From NCBI RefSeq assembly GCF_030035605.1, contig NZ_CP106736.1:4089001-4153000 (forward strand): a stretch of DNA of 64,000 nucleotides, in the 5' to 3' direction. The notes below the pieces were generated by a model, which saw only the letters and a list, made by a program, of their open reading frames with translations, was not told where the DNA came from and did no database searches. The stretch is from Silvimonas soli. Lineage in GTDB: Bacteria; Pseudomonadota; Gammaproteobacteria; Burkholderiales; Chitinibacteraceae. Below, in pieces: positions 33,069 through 41,409 of the stretch (positions within the stretch are counted from its first letter, which is position 1; each line of letters begins with the position of its first letter). A program made the position numbers and the translations under genes.

Positions 33069-33668
33069 ATGCTGAAGCGGCTGTTGCTGTTATTGACTTG
33101 CATCGTGCTGTTATCGGCTTGCGCCACCAGGCCGCAACTCTCCACCACTGGCATTATGGTGCCGCCAGCGGGGCAGGCTTATGCGGTACTGGCCATTACG
33201 TTTACCAGTTTTGATCGCGACACCACCAATACCAGCGTGGTGCTGCAAGGCCCGATGGGCCAGAAAGAATATTTTGCCCAAGTCATGACGGACTTTATCC
33301 GCGATGCGGGCGATATCCCGGATACGCCGGGCAAGCTGCACCTGATTACCTTGCCGCCGGGCCACTACACCATGCCGATGGCTTGGGGGCGCTGGAATGA
33401 CGGCAGCGATACGATCATGTTCAGCCACCATGTAGACCGGATACCGCTGAATCTGCAGTTTGATGTTGCAGCGGGCGAAGTGATTTACCTGGGCGACGTG
33501 CATCTGGATCTGAATCTGCGATCCAGCGCGCGATTAAGCGATCAGCATGCCCGGGATTTCAACCATATAAAAACCATCTGGAAAGTGCCGGATACCTCCA
33601 GCATCCAGATTCGCTTGCCGCAACCGATACCGGGAACGGCAACGCCAGCAGTACAGCCCGCGCAATAG
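33069..33668 (+). CDS. Hypothetical lipoprotein
   Basis: Lipoprotein of 199 residues: ATG at 33069 with GAGGG upstream, signal peptide LLLLLTCIVLLSAC (lipobox LSAC, Cys19). The remainder is beta-rich (AVLAITFTSFDRDTTNTSV, LHLITLPPGHYTMPM, VAAGEVIYLGDVHLDL), which looks like an Ig-like fold of the kind seen in DUF2846-type lipoproteins. It sits between nrdA and nrdB, an unusual insertion in this locus; no functional link to nucleotide reduction is evident. Confidence 0.8.
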   Translation: MLKRLLLLLTCIVLLSACATRPQLSTTGIMVPPAGQAYAVLAITFTSFDRDTTNTSVVLQGPMGQKEYFAQVMTDFIRDAGDIPDTPGKLHLITLPPGHYTMPMAWGRWNDGSDTIMFSHHVDRIPLNLQFDVAAGEVIYLGDVHLDLNLRSSARLSDQHARDFNHIKTIWKVPDTSSIQIRLPQPIPGTATPAVQPAQ

Positions 33669-33842
33669 CGGGGCAGCATCGCCACTGATGCATGCAACTA
33701 CGGCAACAAGAAGAGTGCCAGAAATACACGAACGAGCGGAGTGCGCGGATGAATCACTTCATCGCTATCTGACTGATTCAAAGTACAAAATTTGATTTTT
33801 ACTCATTCTGATTAATTTAGAGTTATTTGAAAGGACCAACCC

Positions 33843-34955
33843 ATGCTGAGTTTTGACGACGACATCGTTTCCGCCCCGGCCCCCAAGCCTGCTGCCCCCG
33901 CTGCCAGCACTCATGCTGTACCGGCATCGGCCATCAGCAACCGTGTGCGCGCCGACGACAAACGCGTCATCAACGGCACTACCGACGTCAACCAGCTGGT
34001 GCCGTTCAAGCACAAATGGGCGTGGGAAAAGTATCTGGCGCAGTGTGCAAACCACTGGATGCCGCAAGAAGTGAACATGCAGCGCGACATCGAACTGTGG
34101 AAGAGCCCCAATGGCCTGACCGACGACGAACGCCGTTTGGTGAAGCGCAACCTGGGCTTCTTTGTGACCGCCGATTCGCTGGCCGCCAACAACATCGTGC
34201 TGGGCACATATCGCCAGATCACCTCGCCAGAATGCCGCCAGTTCTTGCTGCGCCAGGCGTTTGACGAAGCCATTCACACCCACGCTTACCAATATATTGT
34301 GGAAAGTCTGGGCCTGGACGAAGGCGAAGTGTTCAACGCCTACCAGGAAGTGGCGTCGATCCGCGACAAAGACGAATTCCTGATTCCGTTCATCAACGTG
34401 CTGACCAACCCGGAATTCAAAACCGGCACGCTGGAAACCGATCAGCAACTGCTGCGTTCGATCATCGTGTTTGCCTGCATCATGGAAGGCCTGTTCTTCT
34501 ACGTCGGCTTTGTGCAAATCCTGGCGCTCGGCCGCCAGAACAAAATGACCGGCGCTGCGGAACAGTATCAATACATCCTGCGTGATGAATCGATGCACTG
34601 CAATTTCGGCATCGACTTGATCAACACCATCAAGCAAGAAAACCCGCAACTGTGGACTGAGCCTTTCAAAAACGAAATCTATGACCTGTTCAAAAAGGCC
34701 GTAGAACTCGAATATGCCTACGCCGAAGACACCATGCCGCGCGGCGTGCTGGGCCTGAACGCCAGCCAGTTCAAAGAATACCTGCGCTTCATCGCCAACC
34801 GCCGCCTGCAACAAATCGGCCTGGAAGCTTTGTTCCCCGGCGTCTCTAACCCATTCCCATGGATGAGCGAGATGATCGACTTGAAGAAAGAAAAGAATTT
34901 CTTTGAGACTCGGGTAACTGAGTATCAGACGGGTGGGGCGTTGAGCTGGGATTGA
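33843..34955 (+). CDS. nrdB: Class Ia ribonucleoside-diphosphate reductase, beta subunit
   Basis: Radical-generating subunit of 370 residues. The N-terminal 25 residues are Ala/Pro-rich linker. Diiron ligands and radical tyrosine are present: Glu142, His145 and Tyr149 in DEAIHTHAYQY (compare Glu115, His118, Tyr122 of E. coli), and the second helix pair in MEGLFFYVGFVQ and LRDESMHCNFG. The C-terminal tail needed for NrdA docking ends YQTGGALSWD. AAAGGA precedes the ATG. The AT-rich 174-bp gap upstream (33669-33842) probably holds its promoter; the nrdA transcript terminates well before. Confidence 0.96.
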   Translation: MLSFDDDIVSAPAPKPAAPAASTHAVPASAISNRVRADDKRVINGTTDVNQLVPFKHKWAWEKYLAQCANHWMPQEVNMQRDIELWKSPNGLTDDERRLVKRNLGFFVTADSLAANNIVLGTYRQITSPECRQFLLRQAFDEAIHTHAYQYIVESLGLDEGEVFNAYQEVASIRDKDEFLIPFINVLTNPEFKTGTLETDQQLLRSIIVFACIMEGLFFYVGFVQILALGRQNKMTGAAEQYQYILRDESMHCNFGIDLINTIKQENPQLWTEPFKNEIYDLFKKAVELEYAYAEDTMPRGVLGLNASQFKEYLRFIANRRLQQIGLEALFPGVSNPFPWMSEMIDLKKEKNFFETRVTEYQTGGALSWD

Positions 34956-34970
34956 GGTTGTGTGTTTGAA

Positions 34971-34999
34971 GAAAAAAGCCGCTTTATGCGGCTTTTTTC
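34971..34999 (+). terminator. Rho-independent terminator after nrdB
   Basis: AAAAAAGCCGC pairs with GCGGCTTTTTT around TTTAT, 16 bp past the stop codon. Confidence 0.9.
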
Positions 35000-35021
35000 T
35001 TTTAGGTTTTTAGAAAAGCAT

Positions 35022-35190
35022 CGTAGCCCGTATGAAGCGCAGCGAGAATCCGGGGTGGCAATGTATCACTGGTTCATCTGCATATATCTTGGCGAATATG
35101 GCAACCCCGGATTCCCGCCTGCGGCTTCATCCGGGCTACATGATCGAGTCATTTCTGTAGCCCAGATGAAGCGTGGCGAGAAGCCCGCCC
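35022..35190. repeat. Three REP copies between nrdB and aldo/keto reductase gene
   Basis: An inverted pair (35022-35058 and 35104-35139) plus a third copy in plus orientation (35158-35190) that abuts the 3' end of the convergent gene. The pair surrounds a 45-bp spacer. The cluster may act as a bidirectional transcription barrier. Confidence 0.8.
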
Positions 35191-35192
35191 GT

Positions 35193-36296
35193 TTATTCCT
35201 GCGCCGGAGGTACTACCGTTGCTGGCGCAAAACTCGTCGGCTGGCTGGCCACGGTTACTCCGCCATGAATGCGATGCTGGTGGTTGTCGGCAAACATGTA
35301 ATACGGAAACGGCCGGGCTGGTTCGCTGGCTTGATCCAGTCGCGCAACCAGTTCGGTGGGGATATCGAACTCCAGCGAGCGCAGGGTTTGCTGCAGCTGT
35401 TCCGGTTTGGTGGCGCCGACGATCACGCTGGCAACGCCTTTGCGGTGAGACAGCCAGTTAAGCGCCACTTGCGCCATTGGGCGGTTGAGTTCGTTGGCGA
35501 CTTTTTCCAGCTCGGCCACGATTGCAAAATTGCGTGGGGTCAGTTTTTCAAAGCCGGGCGAGGGTTTGTCTGCCACTTGCTGCAAACGCCCATCGCCAAA
35601 CTGGCCGCCCTGGCTGGGTTTGTATTTGCCAGACAACAGACCCATCGCCAGCGGGCTCCAGGTGACCAGGCCCATGCCCAGTTCAGTAGCCAGATCAGCA
35701 AATTCAAGCTCGGCGTTGCGCTCAATCATCGAGTATTCCAGCTGCATGGCGGCGACCGGCTCGTAGCCGCGCCACTGCGCAATGGTTTGGGCGCGACCAG
35801 CATACCAGGCTGGCGTATCGGACAAACCCACGTAGCGGATCTTGCCCGCGCGCACGGCATCGTCCATGGTGCGCATCACTTCTTCCACTGGTGTCATGCG
35901 GTCCCACGTATGCAGGTAGTAAAGATCGATGTAGTCCGTGCCCATGCGCTTGAGCGAGCCATCCAGCGCGCGCATCAGGTTTTTGCGATGGTTGCCGCCC
36001 GCGTTGGGGTTGCCGGGTTCGGCGTTGTAGCTGTATTTGGTCGCCAGCACGATCCGATCGCGCACGCCGCGCTCGGCAATGAATTCACCCAGCCATTGCT
36101 CGCTGGTGCCGCCCGTATACAGGTCGGCGGTATCGACAAAGTTGCCGCCATGCTCCAGGTAAATATCAAACAGACTTTTGGCCGTATCGCGTTCTGTACC
36201 CCAGCCCCATTCGGTGCCAAAGGTCATGGTGCCCAGTGAGAACGGGCTGACGCGCAAACCGGAACGGCCCAGCAGGTTGTAAGTGGCGGTAGTCAT
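35193..36296 (-). CDS. Aldo/keto reductase
   Basis: NADPH-dependent oxidoreductase of 367 residues. AGGAG lies 8 nt before the ATG at 36296; the much longer frame upstream to 37160 is the shadow of the divergent LysR gene. The catalytic tetrad is Asp55, Tyr60 (DTADLY), Lys87 (ATKYSYN) and His129 (YYLHTWD); MAQVALNWLSHRKGVASVIVGATKPEQL is the typical cofactor end. The Gly-Trp-Gly-Thr insertion (EWGWGTER) resembles AKRs of the YghZ/Tas type. Divergently transcribed from a LysR gene (117 bp apart), which probably controls it. Confidence 0.88.
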   Translation of the reverse strand: MTTATYNLLGRSGLRVSPFSLGTMTFGTEWGWGTERDTAKSLFDIYLEHGGNFVDTADLYTGGTSEQWLGEFIAERGVRDRIVLATKYSYNAEPGNPNAGGNHRKNLMRALDGSLKRMGTDYIDLYYLHTWDRMTPVEEVMRTMDDAVRAGKIRYVGLSDTPAWYAGRAQTIAQWRGYEPVAAMQLEYSMIERNAELEFADLATELGMGLVTWSPLAMGLLSGKYKPSQGGQFGDGRLQQVADKPSPGFEKLTPRNFAIVAELEKVANELNRPMAQVALNWLSHRKGVASVIVGATKPEQLQQTLRSLEFDIPTELVARLDQASEPARPFPYYMFADNHQHRIHGGVTVASQPTSFAPATVVPPAQE

Positions 36297-36413
36297 GATG
36301 TAGCTCCTTGAATTGGCGAGAAGAAGAGCCATCCCGGTGGGCGACTCGGTGTTGACGGAACCCATATTGCTCTGCTTAATTGTGAAGAAAAATGCCATAT
36401 GGATTGATAGACC

Positions 36414-37337
36414 ATGAAGCAAAACTTCAAAATGGACGCCGCCCAATTGCCCGCATTGCTGGCCTTTGAGCGAGTGGCGCGACACGGCAACTTCAGTAAG
36501 GCGGCAGATGAAATGGGCGTCTCGCCGTCGGCGTTGTCGCAAACCATTCGCAACCTGGAAGCGCGCACCGGCATTCATTTGCTCAATCGCACCACGCGCA
36601 AGGTGAGTGTGACGGAGGCGGGCATGCGCTTGCTGGCCGGAGCCGCTCCCGGGCTGGCGCAGATCGAAGCCGCGCTGCTTGATCTCGAGGACTTCCGCGA
36701 TCAGCCCGCAGGAACGCTGCGCATCAACCTGCCGCGCATTGCCTATCGCACCATCATTGCCCCGCATCTGGCCGGGTTCATGCAGACGTATCCCGATTTG
36801 CGGCTGGAGTTCCGTATGGAAGAGGGGATGAGCGACATTGTGGGAGACGGTTTTGATGCGGGCATCCGCTTTGGCGAAAGCGTGGCGCGCGATATGGTCG
36901 CCGCGCGCATTGGCGGTCCGCGCCGCATTGCGGTTGCCGCTACACCCGCGTACCTGAACCAGCGTGGGCGTCCGCAAACGCCTGAAGACTTGCTGCAGCA
37001 TGATTGTCTGCGCTATCGCTTTGTCACCAGCGGGCGTTTGTATAACTGGGAGTTCACGCGCGACGGGCGCGAGTTTGAAATCGAACTGGATGGCCGGCTG
37101 GTTTACAACGACATTTACGACATGATCGACGCCGCCCGCCACGGCTTGGGTCTGGTGCACGTGACCGAAGACGTGATCGCCGCAGAACTGGCCAGTGGCG
37201 AACTGGAGCGCGTGCTGGAACCGTGGTGCACGCCCTTTGCCGGGTTCTTTTTGTATTACGCCAACCGCACGTGGATGCCACGCAAATTGCGGGTTTTCAT
37301 CGACTGGTTTCAGCAGGCTAATGCCGCCAGCGTCTAG
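36414..37337 (+). CDS. LysR-family transcriptional regulator
   Basis: Regulator of 307 residues: N-terminal winged HTH (about 8-67; FERVARHGNFSKAADEMGVS, SALSQTIRNLEAR, LLNRTTRKVSVTEAG) and a LysR substrate-binding domain (about 95-300). Closest in style to the AaeR/CrgA-type group. Located divergently from the aldo/keto reductase and so the likely regulator of it. Its stop overlaps the stop of the convergent cupin gene at a shared CTAG. Confidence 0.88.
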   Translation: MKQNFKMDAAQLPALLAFERVARHGNFSKAADEMGVSPSALSQTIRNLEARTGIHLLNRTTRKVSVTEAGMRLLAGAAPGLAQIEAALLDLEDFRDQPAGTLRINLPRIAYRTIIAPHLAGFMQTYPDLRLEFRMEEGMSDIVGDGFDAGIRFGESVARDMVAARIGGPRRIAVAATPAYLNQRGRPQTPEDLLQHDCLRYRFVTSGRLYNWEFTRDGREFEIELDGRLVYNDIYDMIDAARHGLGLVHVTEDVIAAELASGELERVLEPWCTPFAGFFLYYANRTWMPRKLRVFIDWFQQANAASV

Positions 37338-37723
37338 ATCCAGACATCATTCTGCGCGGTGCGCTCGCCGCCGACCTCGCCGGTATTGAGCACGCCGCGT
37401 GGTTCGATCAACAACAGCTGTACTTCACTTTGCGCATACGGTTTGTGCTCAACGCCCTTGGGGACGACATACATTTCGCCCGGCCGCAGATGCACCGCGC
37501 CATCACGAAAATCAATACGCAAATCGCCAGCCAGCACGATGAAGGTTTCGTCGGTATCGGCATGCGAATGCCAGACAAAATCGCCCTCAATGCGCACCAC
37601 TTTGAACTGGTAATCGTTCATTTCGGCGACGACTTTGGGCGTCCATTGCTCGGCAAATAACGCCAACTTCTGCGCAAAATTGATGGCCTGGTATTGCTGT
37701 GCCGATGTGCTGATGTCTGACAT
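37334..37723 (-). CDS. Cupin-domain protein
   Basis: Single-domain cupin of 129 residues. Motif 1 WHSHADTDETFIVLAGDLRI (about 50-70, H-x-H...E) and motif 2 region PGEMYVVPKGVEHKPYAQ (about 80-98, with the distal His) give the metal-binding set 2 His, 1 Glu, 1 His. Such proteins often act as isomerases, dioxygenases or small-molecule sensors; the function here is open. Convergent with the LysR gene with a 4-bp overlap, and 68 bp downstream of the EamA transporter gene on the same strand. Confidence 0.8.
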   Translation of the reverse strand: MSDISTSAQQYQAINFAQKLALFAEQWTPKVVAEMNDYQFKVVRIEGDFVWHSHADTDETFIVLAGDLRIDFRDGAVHLRPGEMYVVPKGVEHKPYAQSEVQLLLIEPRGVLNTGEVGGERTAQNDVWI

Positions 37724-37791
37724 GGTGATATGCCCATTTCTCGAAGTTGAACAGCTAGAACCCGAACCGGATTAATCCCGGAGAGGATCGC

Positions 37792-38634
37792 TCAGCGTTG
37801 CCTTTGCACGATGACCAATACAATCCCGCCCAGAATGGCGACAGATGCCACCAGCAGGCGAAAACCAAATGGCTCACCCAAAAACAGAATGCCGCCCATG
37901 GCCGCCAGTGCGGGCACACTCAATTGCACCGTTGCTGCGGTAGTCGCTTTAAGCGCGGGCAACACGGCGTACCAGATGGCGTAGCCAATGCCGGAAGCCA
38001 GCGCACCCGATGCCAGCGCATACGCCAGACCAGCCGGGTCTACGCTTGCGCTGCGCCACTGCAGCAAACTGCAGAGCAGGGCAATGGGAACCGCTCGCGC
38101 AAAGTTGCCCGCAGTAACACGGGTAGGATCGCCCGCCCCGCGACCACGCAACGAATACACGCCCCAGGCCACGCCTGCGCCAATCATCAGCAAAGAGGCT
38201 TGCAGCGGTGGTGCAGTCAGACCGGGTAACAACAGACCGATCACGCCCGCCGCCGCCAGCAGCAATCCCAGCCATTGCATGGCTCGCAGCCGTTCGCCGC
38301 GCCATAGGCCATGGCTAATCATGCTGATTTGTACCGCGCCGAATAACAGCAAGGCGCCCGTGGCGGCGGGCAGATTGACATACGCAAACGAGAAGCCCGC
38401 TGCGTAAATCAGCAGCGCTACCGCAGACTTCCAGCTCCCTTGCCCTCGTGCGGAGCTGGTTCGCGTACGCGCCAGCAAATACAACACAGCCGCACCGGAT
38501 GCCAGGCGAACACTGGTAAAGCTGGCCGGATCGATAGTGGTGTGGCGCAACGCCATGCGGCAAAGCAATGAATTGCCAGCAAAGGCGATCATGGCCAACA
38601 GGGTCAGACAGGAAACGCGTAATGGAGACATCAT
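37792..38634 (-). CDS. EamA/DMT-family transporter
   Basis: Inner-membrane protein of 280 residues with ten predicted helices in two EamA repeats (about 5-135 and 145-275). Begins LRVSCLTLLAMIAFAGNSLLCRMALR, a typical DMT first helix, and ends in ILGGIVLVIVQRQR. RhaT-like/YdcZ-like exporters of amino acids and metabolites belong here; the substrate is not predictable. Same strand as the cupin gene. A TetR gene lies divergently upstream (38773), with 138 bp between. Confidence 0.85.
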   Translation of the reverse strand: MMSPLRVSCLTLLAMIAFAGNSLLCRMALRHTTIDPASFTSVRLASGAAVLYLLARTRTSSARGQGSWKSAVALLIYAAGFSFAYVNLPAATGALLLFGAVQISMISHGLWRGERLRAMQWLGLLLAAAGVIGLLLPGLTAPPLQASLLMIGAGVAWGVYSLRGRGAGDPTRVTAGNFARAVPIALLCSLLQWRSASVDPAGLAYALASGALASGIGYAIWYAVLPALKATTAATVQLSVPALAAMGGILFLGEPFGFRLLVASVAILGGIVLVIVQRQR

Positions 38635-38745
38635 TTCTTATGGGTTTTGATCTGGATGAACTGCCTCAGCGTAGCAGCTTGATCTGCAACAGAGTAGGGC
38701 GCCGAAAACCGTTCAGCGCCGATCAAGATATGTTGATTGAATAAA

Positions 38746-38757
38746 ACGACCGACCGT
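38746..38757. promoter_or_regulatory. TetR operator candidate 1
   Basis: ACGACCGACCGT, 15 bp before the chosen TetR ATG. It differs by two bases from the perfect palindrome ACGACCGGTCGT at 39522-39533. Its position supports the ATG at 38773 rather than the TTG at 38737 and suggests autorepression. Confidence 0.5.
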
Positions 38758-38772
38758 GCTAATTTTCAACGC

Positions 38773-39408
38773 ATGGGCAAAGGCGAACAGAAACGGCAAG
38801 ACATTATCGAGCATGCGTTGCTGCTCGCGGGCAAAGTCGGGCTGGAAGGCCTGAGCCTGGGCGGCCTGGCGGCGAGCATGGCGATTTCCAAGAGCGGGCT
38901 GTTTGCGCATTTCAAATCCAAAGAGGCGCTGCAGTTAGCGGTGCTGGAACTGGCTTGCGAACGGTTTGCGGCCGAAGTACTGGTGCCAGCAGTGGCTTTG
39001 CCACGTGGGCAAAAGCGCTTGAACGGCTTGTTTGAGCATTATCTGGCCTGGATACGCGGCCAGACCAGTCAGGGCAGTTGCATCTTTATGGCGCTGGCCC
39101 ACGAATATGATGATCGCCCCGGCGAGATTCGCGATGTACTGGTGCAAAGCTGGCGTGACTTTGGCGGTTCTGTGGCGCGCGTGGCCGCTACCGCTATCAC
39201 CGAAGGCGAGTTTCGCCCGGATTGTGACCCAGCCCAGTTTGCCTTTGAGTTCGTCGGCATTGTCATGGTGTTCCAGCACGCACACAAACTGCTGGGAGAA
39301 ACGCAGGCCGAAGCGCGGGCACGTCTGGCCTTCAAGCGCTTGATGCGTTCTTACCGCATTGTTGAATCCAGCCCGTCGCCGCGCAACGTACCGTTTGATG
39401 CGGCTTGA
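38773..39408 (+). CDS. TetR-family transcriptional regulator
   Basis: Regulator of 211 residues. N-terminal HTH (about 8-53: KRQDIIEHALLLAGKVGLEGLSLGGLA, then MAISKSGLFAHFKSKEALQLAV), followed by an all-helical ligand-binding domain (YLAWIRGQTSQGSCIFMALAHEYDD). The upstream in-frame TTG at 38737 would run through the putative operator. Downstream gene (71 bp later) encodes an alpha/beta hydrolase whose 5' end carries a matching operator, so it is the most likely target. Confidence 0.85.
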   Translation: MGKGEQKRQDIIEHALLLAGKVGLEGLSLGGLAASMAISKSGLFAHFKSKEALQLAVLELACERFAAEVLVPAVALPRGQKRLNGLFEHYLAWIRGQTSQGSCIFMALAHEYDDRPGEIRDVLVQSWRDFGGSVARVAATAITEGEFRPDCDPAQFAFEFVGIVMVFQHAHKLLGETQAEARARLAFKRLMRSYRIVESSPSPRNVPFDAA

Positions 39409-39479
39409 ATGCGCGCGCAGCGATAGTAAAACCAGACCGTCATATCGAATCCCGTTCCACCCAATTACGGAGCCGCACC

Positions 39480-40379
39480 ATGAACCAGGCCGACGCCAAA
39501 GTGATCTCTGCAAAAAATAGCACGACCGGTCGTTCTTACGAGCCGCCCGCGCCGAAGTGGCTCAAAACCGGCCTGCGGACGCTGGACGTGGTGATGCCGC
39601 GCACCGCAGCCAGTGTGTTGCAGCGCTTGTTCACTACTCCGCCGCGCCCCGCGCTACGCCCGGACGAAGCTGCCGTGCTAGCGCAAGCCCGGCGCTGGCA
39701 GGGTCGCGTGCGCGGCATGGCGATGTCGGGCTATGAATGGGGAAATCCGGACGACCCGGCCGTGTTGTTGATTCATGGTTGGGGCGGGCATGCCGGGCAT
39801 ATGTCGGGCATGGTTGAGCCATTGCTGGCGGCGGGTTATCGCGTGCTGGCGGTGGATGTGCCAGGCCACGGCGATTCGCCACGCGGGCAAGTGGCGCTGC
39901 CGCACTTTCACGAAGCCATTGAAGAAATGGCCAGCCGCGCCGGGCGGGATTCGGTACAGGGCTTGATTGCGCATTCGTTCGGCGCAGCGGCAGCAACCTA
40001 TGGTTTGTCGCGGGGATTGCAGATTCCGCGCGTGGTATTTGTCGGGCCAATGACGCAATTTGGCGCGCTCTGGGCGGCGGTACAGGCGCGCACCGGCGTT
40101 TCGCAGCGTTTGGTACAGCGCATGATTTCCCGTATGGAAGCACGGTTTTGTCTGGGCTTTGACGAGATCGAGCCCGTAGTGCTGGCCGGGCAATTGCAAA
40201 CCCCGCTACTGGTGCTGCATGACCTGCATGACGACAAGGTGGCGATTGGCCAAGGTGAAGCGCTGGTGGCCAACTGGCGTGGGGCAGCGCTGCGCACCAG
40301 CTCACAACTGGGCCATCTGAAAATACTGAAAGACCAAGCCAGCGTGGCAGCGGCAGTCGGTTTTTTGCAGCGCGCCTAA
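39480..40379 (+). CDS. Alpha/beta hydrolase
   Basis: Serine hydrolase of 299 residues. CGGAG precedes the ATG at 39480 by 7 nt; the open frame upstream is not needed. Oxyanion-hole motif LLIHGWGGHAGHM (about 98-110), nucleophile elbow AHSFGA with Ser166, acid in VLHDLHDDKVAI and catalytic His in SSQLGHLKILKD. An N-terminal stretch of about 90 residues precedes the fold. It follows the TetR gene, and a perfect 12-bp palindrome lies within its first codons. Substrate unknown; esterase or lipase-like activity is plausible. Confidence 0.88.
   Translation: MNQADAKVISAKNSTTGRSYEPPAPKWLKTGLRTLDVVMPRTAASVLQRLFTTPPRPALRPDEAAVLAQARRWQGRVRGMAMSGYEWGNPDDPAVLLIHGWGGHAGHMSGMVEPLLAAGYRVLAVDVPGHGDSPRGQVALPHFHEAIEEMASRAGRDSVQGLIAHSFGAAAATYGLSRGLQIPRVVFVGPMTQFGALWAAVQARTGVSQRLVQRMISRMEARFCLGFDEIEPVVLAGQLQTPLLVLHDLHDDKVAIGQGEALVANWRGAALRTSSQLGHLKILKDQASVAAAVGFLQRA
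39522..39533. promoter_or_regulatory. TetR operator candidate 2 (ACGACCGGTCGT)
   Basis: Perfect 12-bp palindrome inside the 5' coding part of the hydrolase gene (codons 15-18). It is nearly identical to the site upstream of the TetR gene, which supports a shared repressor acting as roadblock. Confidence 0.5.
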
Positions 40380-40444
40380 AGCGGGGGTGATGTTTGATCA
40401 ATCTGGTCTAACATCATGAGACTAACCCCCGGAGCGCTGGAACC

Positions 40445-40894
40445 ATGACCATGAGTTGGCTACTGGCTGCGATACATCTACTGGGCGTGTGCATTGCCTT
40501 CGTCGCAATCTGGTGCCGCGCCCGCGCGCTGGGTCGGGTACACGGTTACGCCGATCTGGCGCCGGTCTTTGCCGCTGATTCGGTCTGGGGACTGAGTGCG
40601 CTGCTATTGGTCCTCACCGGCCTCACCCGGGCATTTGGCGGGTTCGAGAAAGGCACAGAATACTACGGCCACCAGCCGTTCTTTCATATCAAAATGGGCT
40701 GTCTGGTGGTGGTTCTGCTGCTGGAAATCTACCCGATGATCACCCTGCTGCGCTGGCGTCTCGCCCGCAAGGACACCCGCCCGTCCAACATCGGCGTGGT
40801 GCGGCGACTGGCGCAGATCAGTTATGTGCAGAATGGGTTGCTGGTGGTGATGGTGTTGGCTGCAACGGCGATGGCGCGGGGGATTGAGTTGTAG
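40445..40894 (+). CDS. DUF2214-family membrane protein
   Basis: Integral membrane protein of 149 residues with four predicted helices (about 4-24, 45-65, 80-100 and 128-146). The pattern SWLLAAIHLLGVCIAFVAIWCRARAL..., FAADSVWGLSALLLVLTGLTRAF and FHIKMGCLVVVLLLEIYPM, with conserved His in the first and third helices, is the DUF2214 type, thought to resemble cytochrome b561-like small membrane proteins. Function unknown. Starts 65 bp after the hydrolase gene. Confidence 0.8.
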   Translation: MTMSWLLAAIHLLGVCIAFVAIWCRARALGRVHGYADLAPVFAADSVWGLSALLLVLTGLTRAFGGFEKGTEYYGHQPFFHIKMGCLVVVLLLEIYPMITLLRWRLARKDTRPSNIGVVRRLAQISYVQNGLLVVMVLAATAMARGIEL

Positions 40895-40918
40895 CGACTT
40901 GCGCGTGAGAGTGTGCTT

Positions 40919-41180
40919 TAAGTGCCTATCGGCATGGTGTTGAAATGCGTTTGATACCCCGGGGTGCCCGGGAGCACGTTTCTTTCTTTTGCGTCGCCAA
41001 AAGAAAGAAACCAAAGAAAAGGCGACCCGGGCGCAAGCGCCGACGGGGCCCGAAGTCAAAAGCCGAAACGAACAGACTGCTTGCCAGGTATCTTTACGCG
41101 CATTCTGTGTTCCCTCGGTCGGCCGGAGCCTAAGGTCTCCGGCTCTCGGTCGGCGTGTTCTGCGGTTTTGTCTGCCAGGT
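40919..41180. repeat. Long interspersed repeat, copy 1
   Basis: About 260 bp, starting AGTGCCTATCGGCA and containing GGGAGCACGTTTCTTT..., a strong hairpin of T/C-rich and A/G-rich arms around CGTCGC, then GGCGACCCGGGCGCAAGCG, and CCCTCGGTCGGCC near the end. Copies 2 (45552) and 3 (50988) match along most of the length. Open frames within it are repeat-derived. Confidence 0.85.
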
Positions 41181-41251
41181 AAAAACCAAAACCGACGTAG
41201 CGTAGGGTGGATTCGGAGTAAAGCGGCAATCCACCAGTTGCTGACCCAACC

Positions 41252-41369
41252 TATAGCCCGGATGAAGCGCTAGCGGGAATACGGGGCAGCAACGCTACAA
41301 CAGGCCACTGGCGAAAAGTATTCCAGCGGAATCAACCCCGGATTCTCACTGCGTTCCATCCGGGCTACA
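41252..41369. repeat. Inverted REP pair
   Basis: Plus-orientation REP at 41252-41287 and minus-orientation REP at 41336-41369. Just upstream, 41202-41233 is a copy of a third small repeat (GTAGGGTGGATT...AATCCACC). No gene in 40895-41409. Confidence 0.8.
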
Positions 41370-41409
41370 GGGTTTGCGTGGGCGCTGACCATGTGAACTG
41401 GGCCGCCAA

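Noticed and set aside
34962..36239. A 425-codon plus-strand frame overlapping the aldo/keto reductase
   Set aside because: Antisense to a gene with a complete catalytic tetrad and strong ribosome-binding site; starts inside a terminator and REPs.
36297..37160. N-terminal extension of the aldo/keto reductase frame to 655 residues
   Set aside because: The extra part is antisense to the LysR gene and has no homology to AKRs; the start at 36296 has AGGAG.
40945..41273. Short ORFs in the long interspersed repeat
   Set aside because: They recur at each repeat copy but are broken differently in each; no protein-like constraint.
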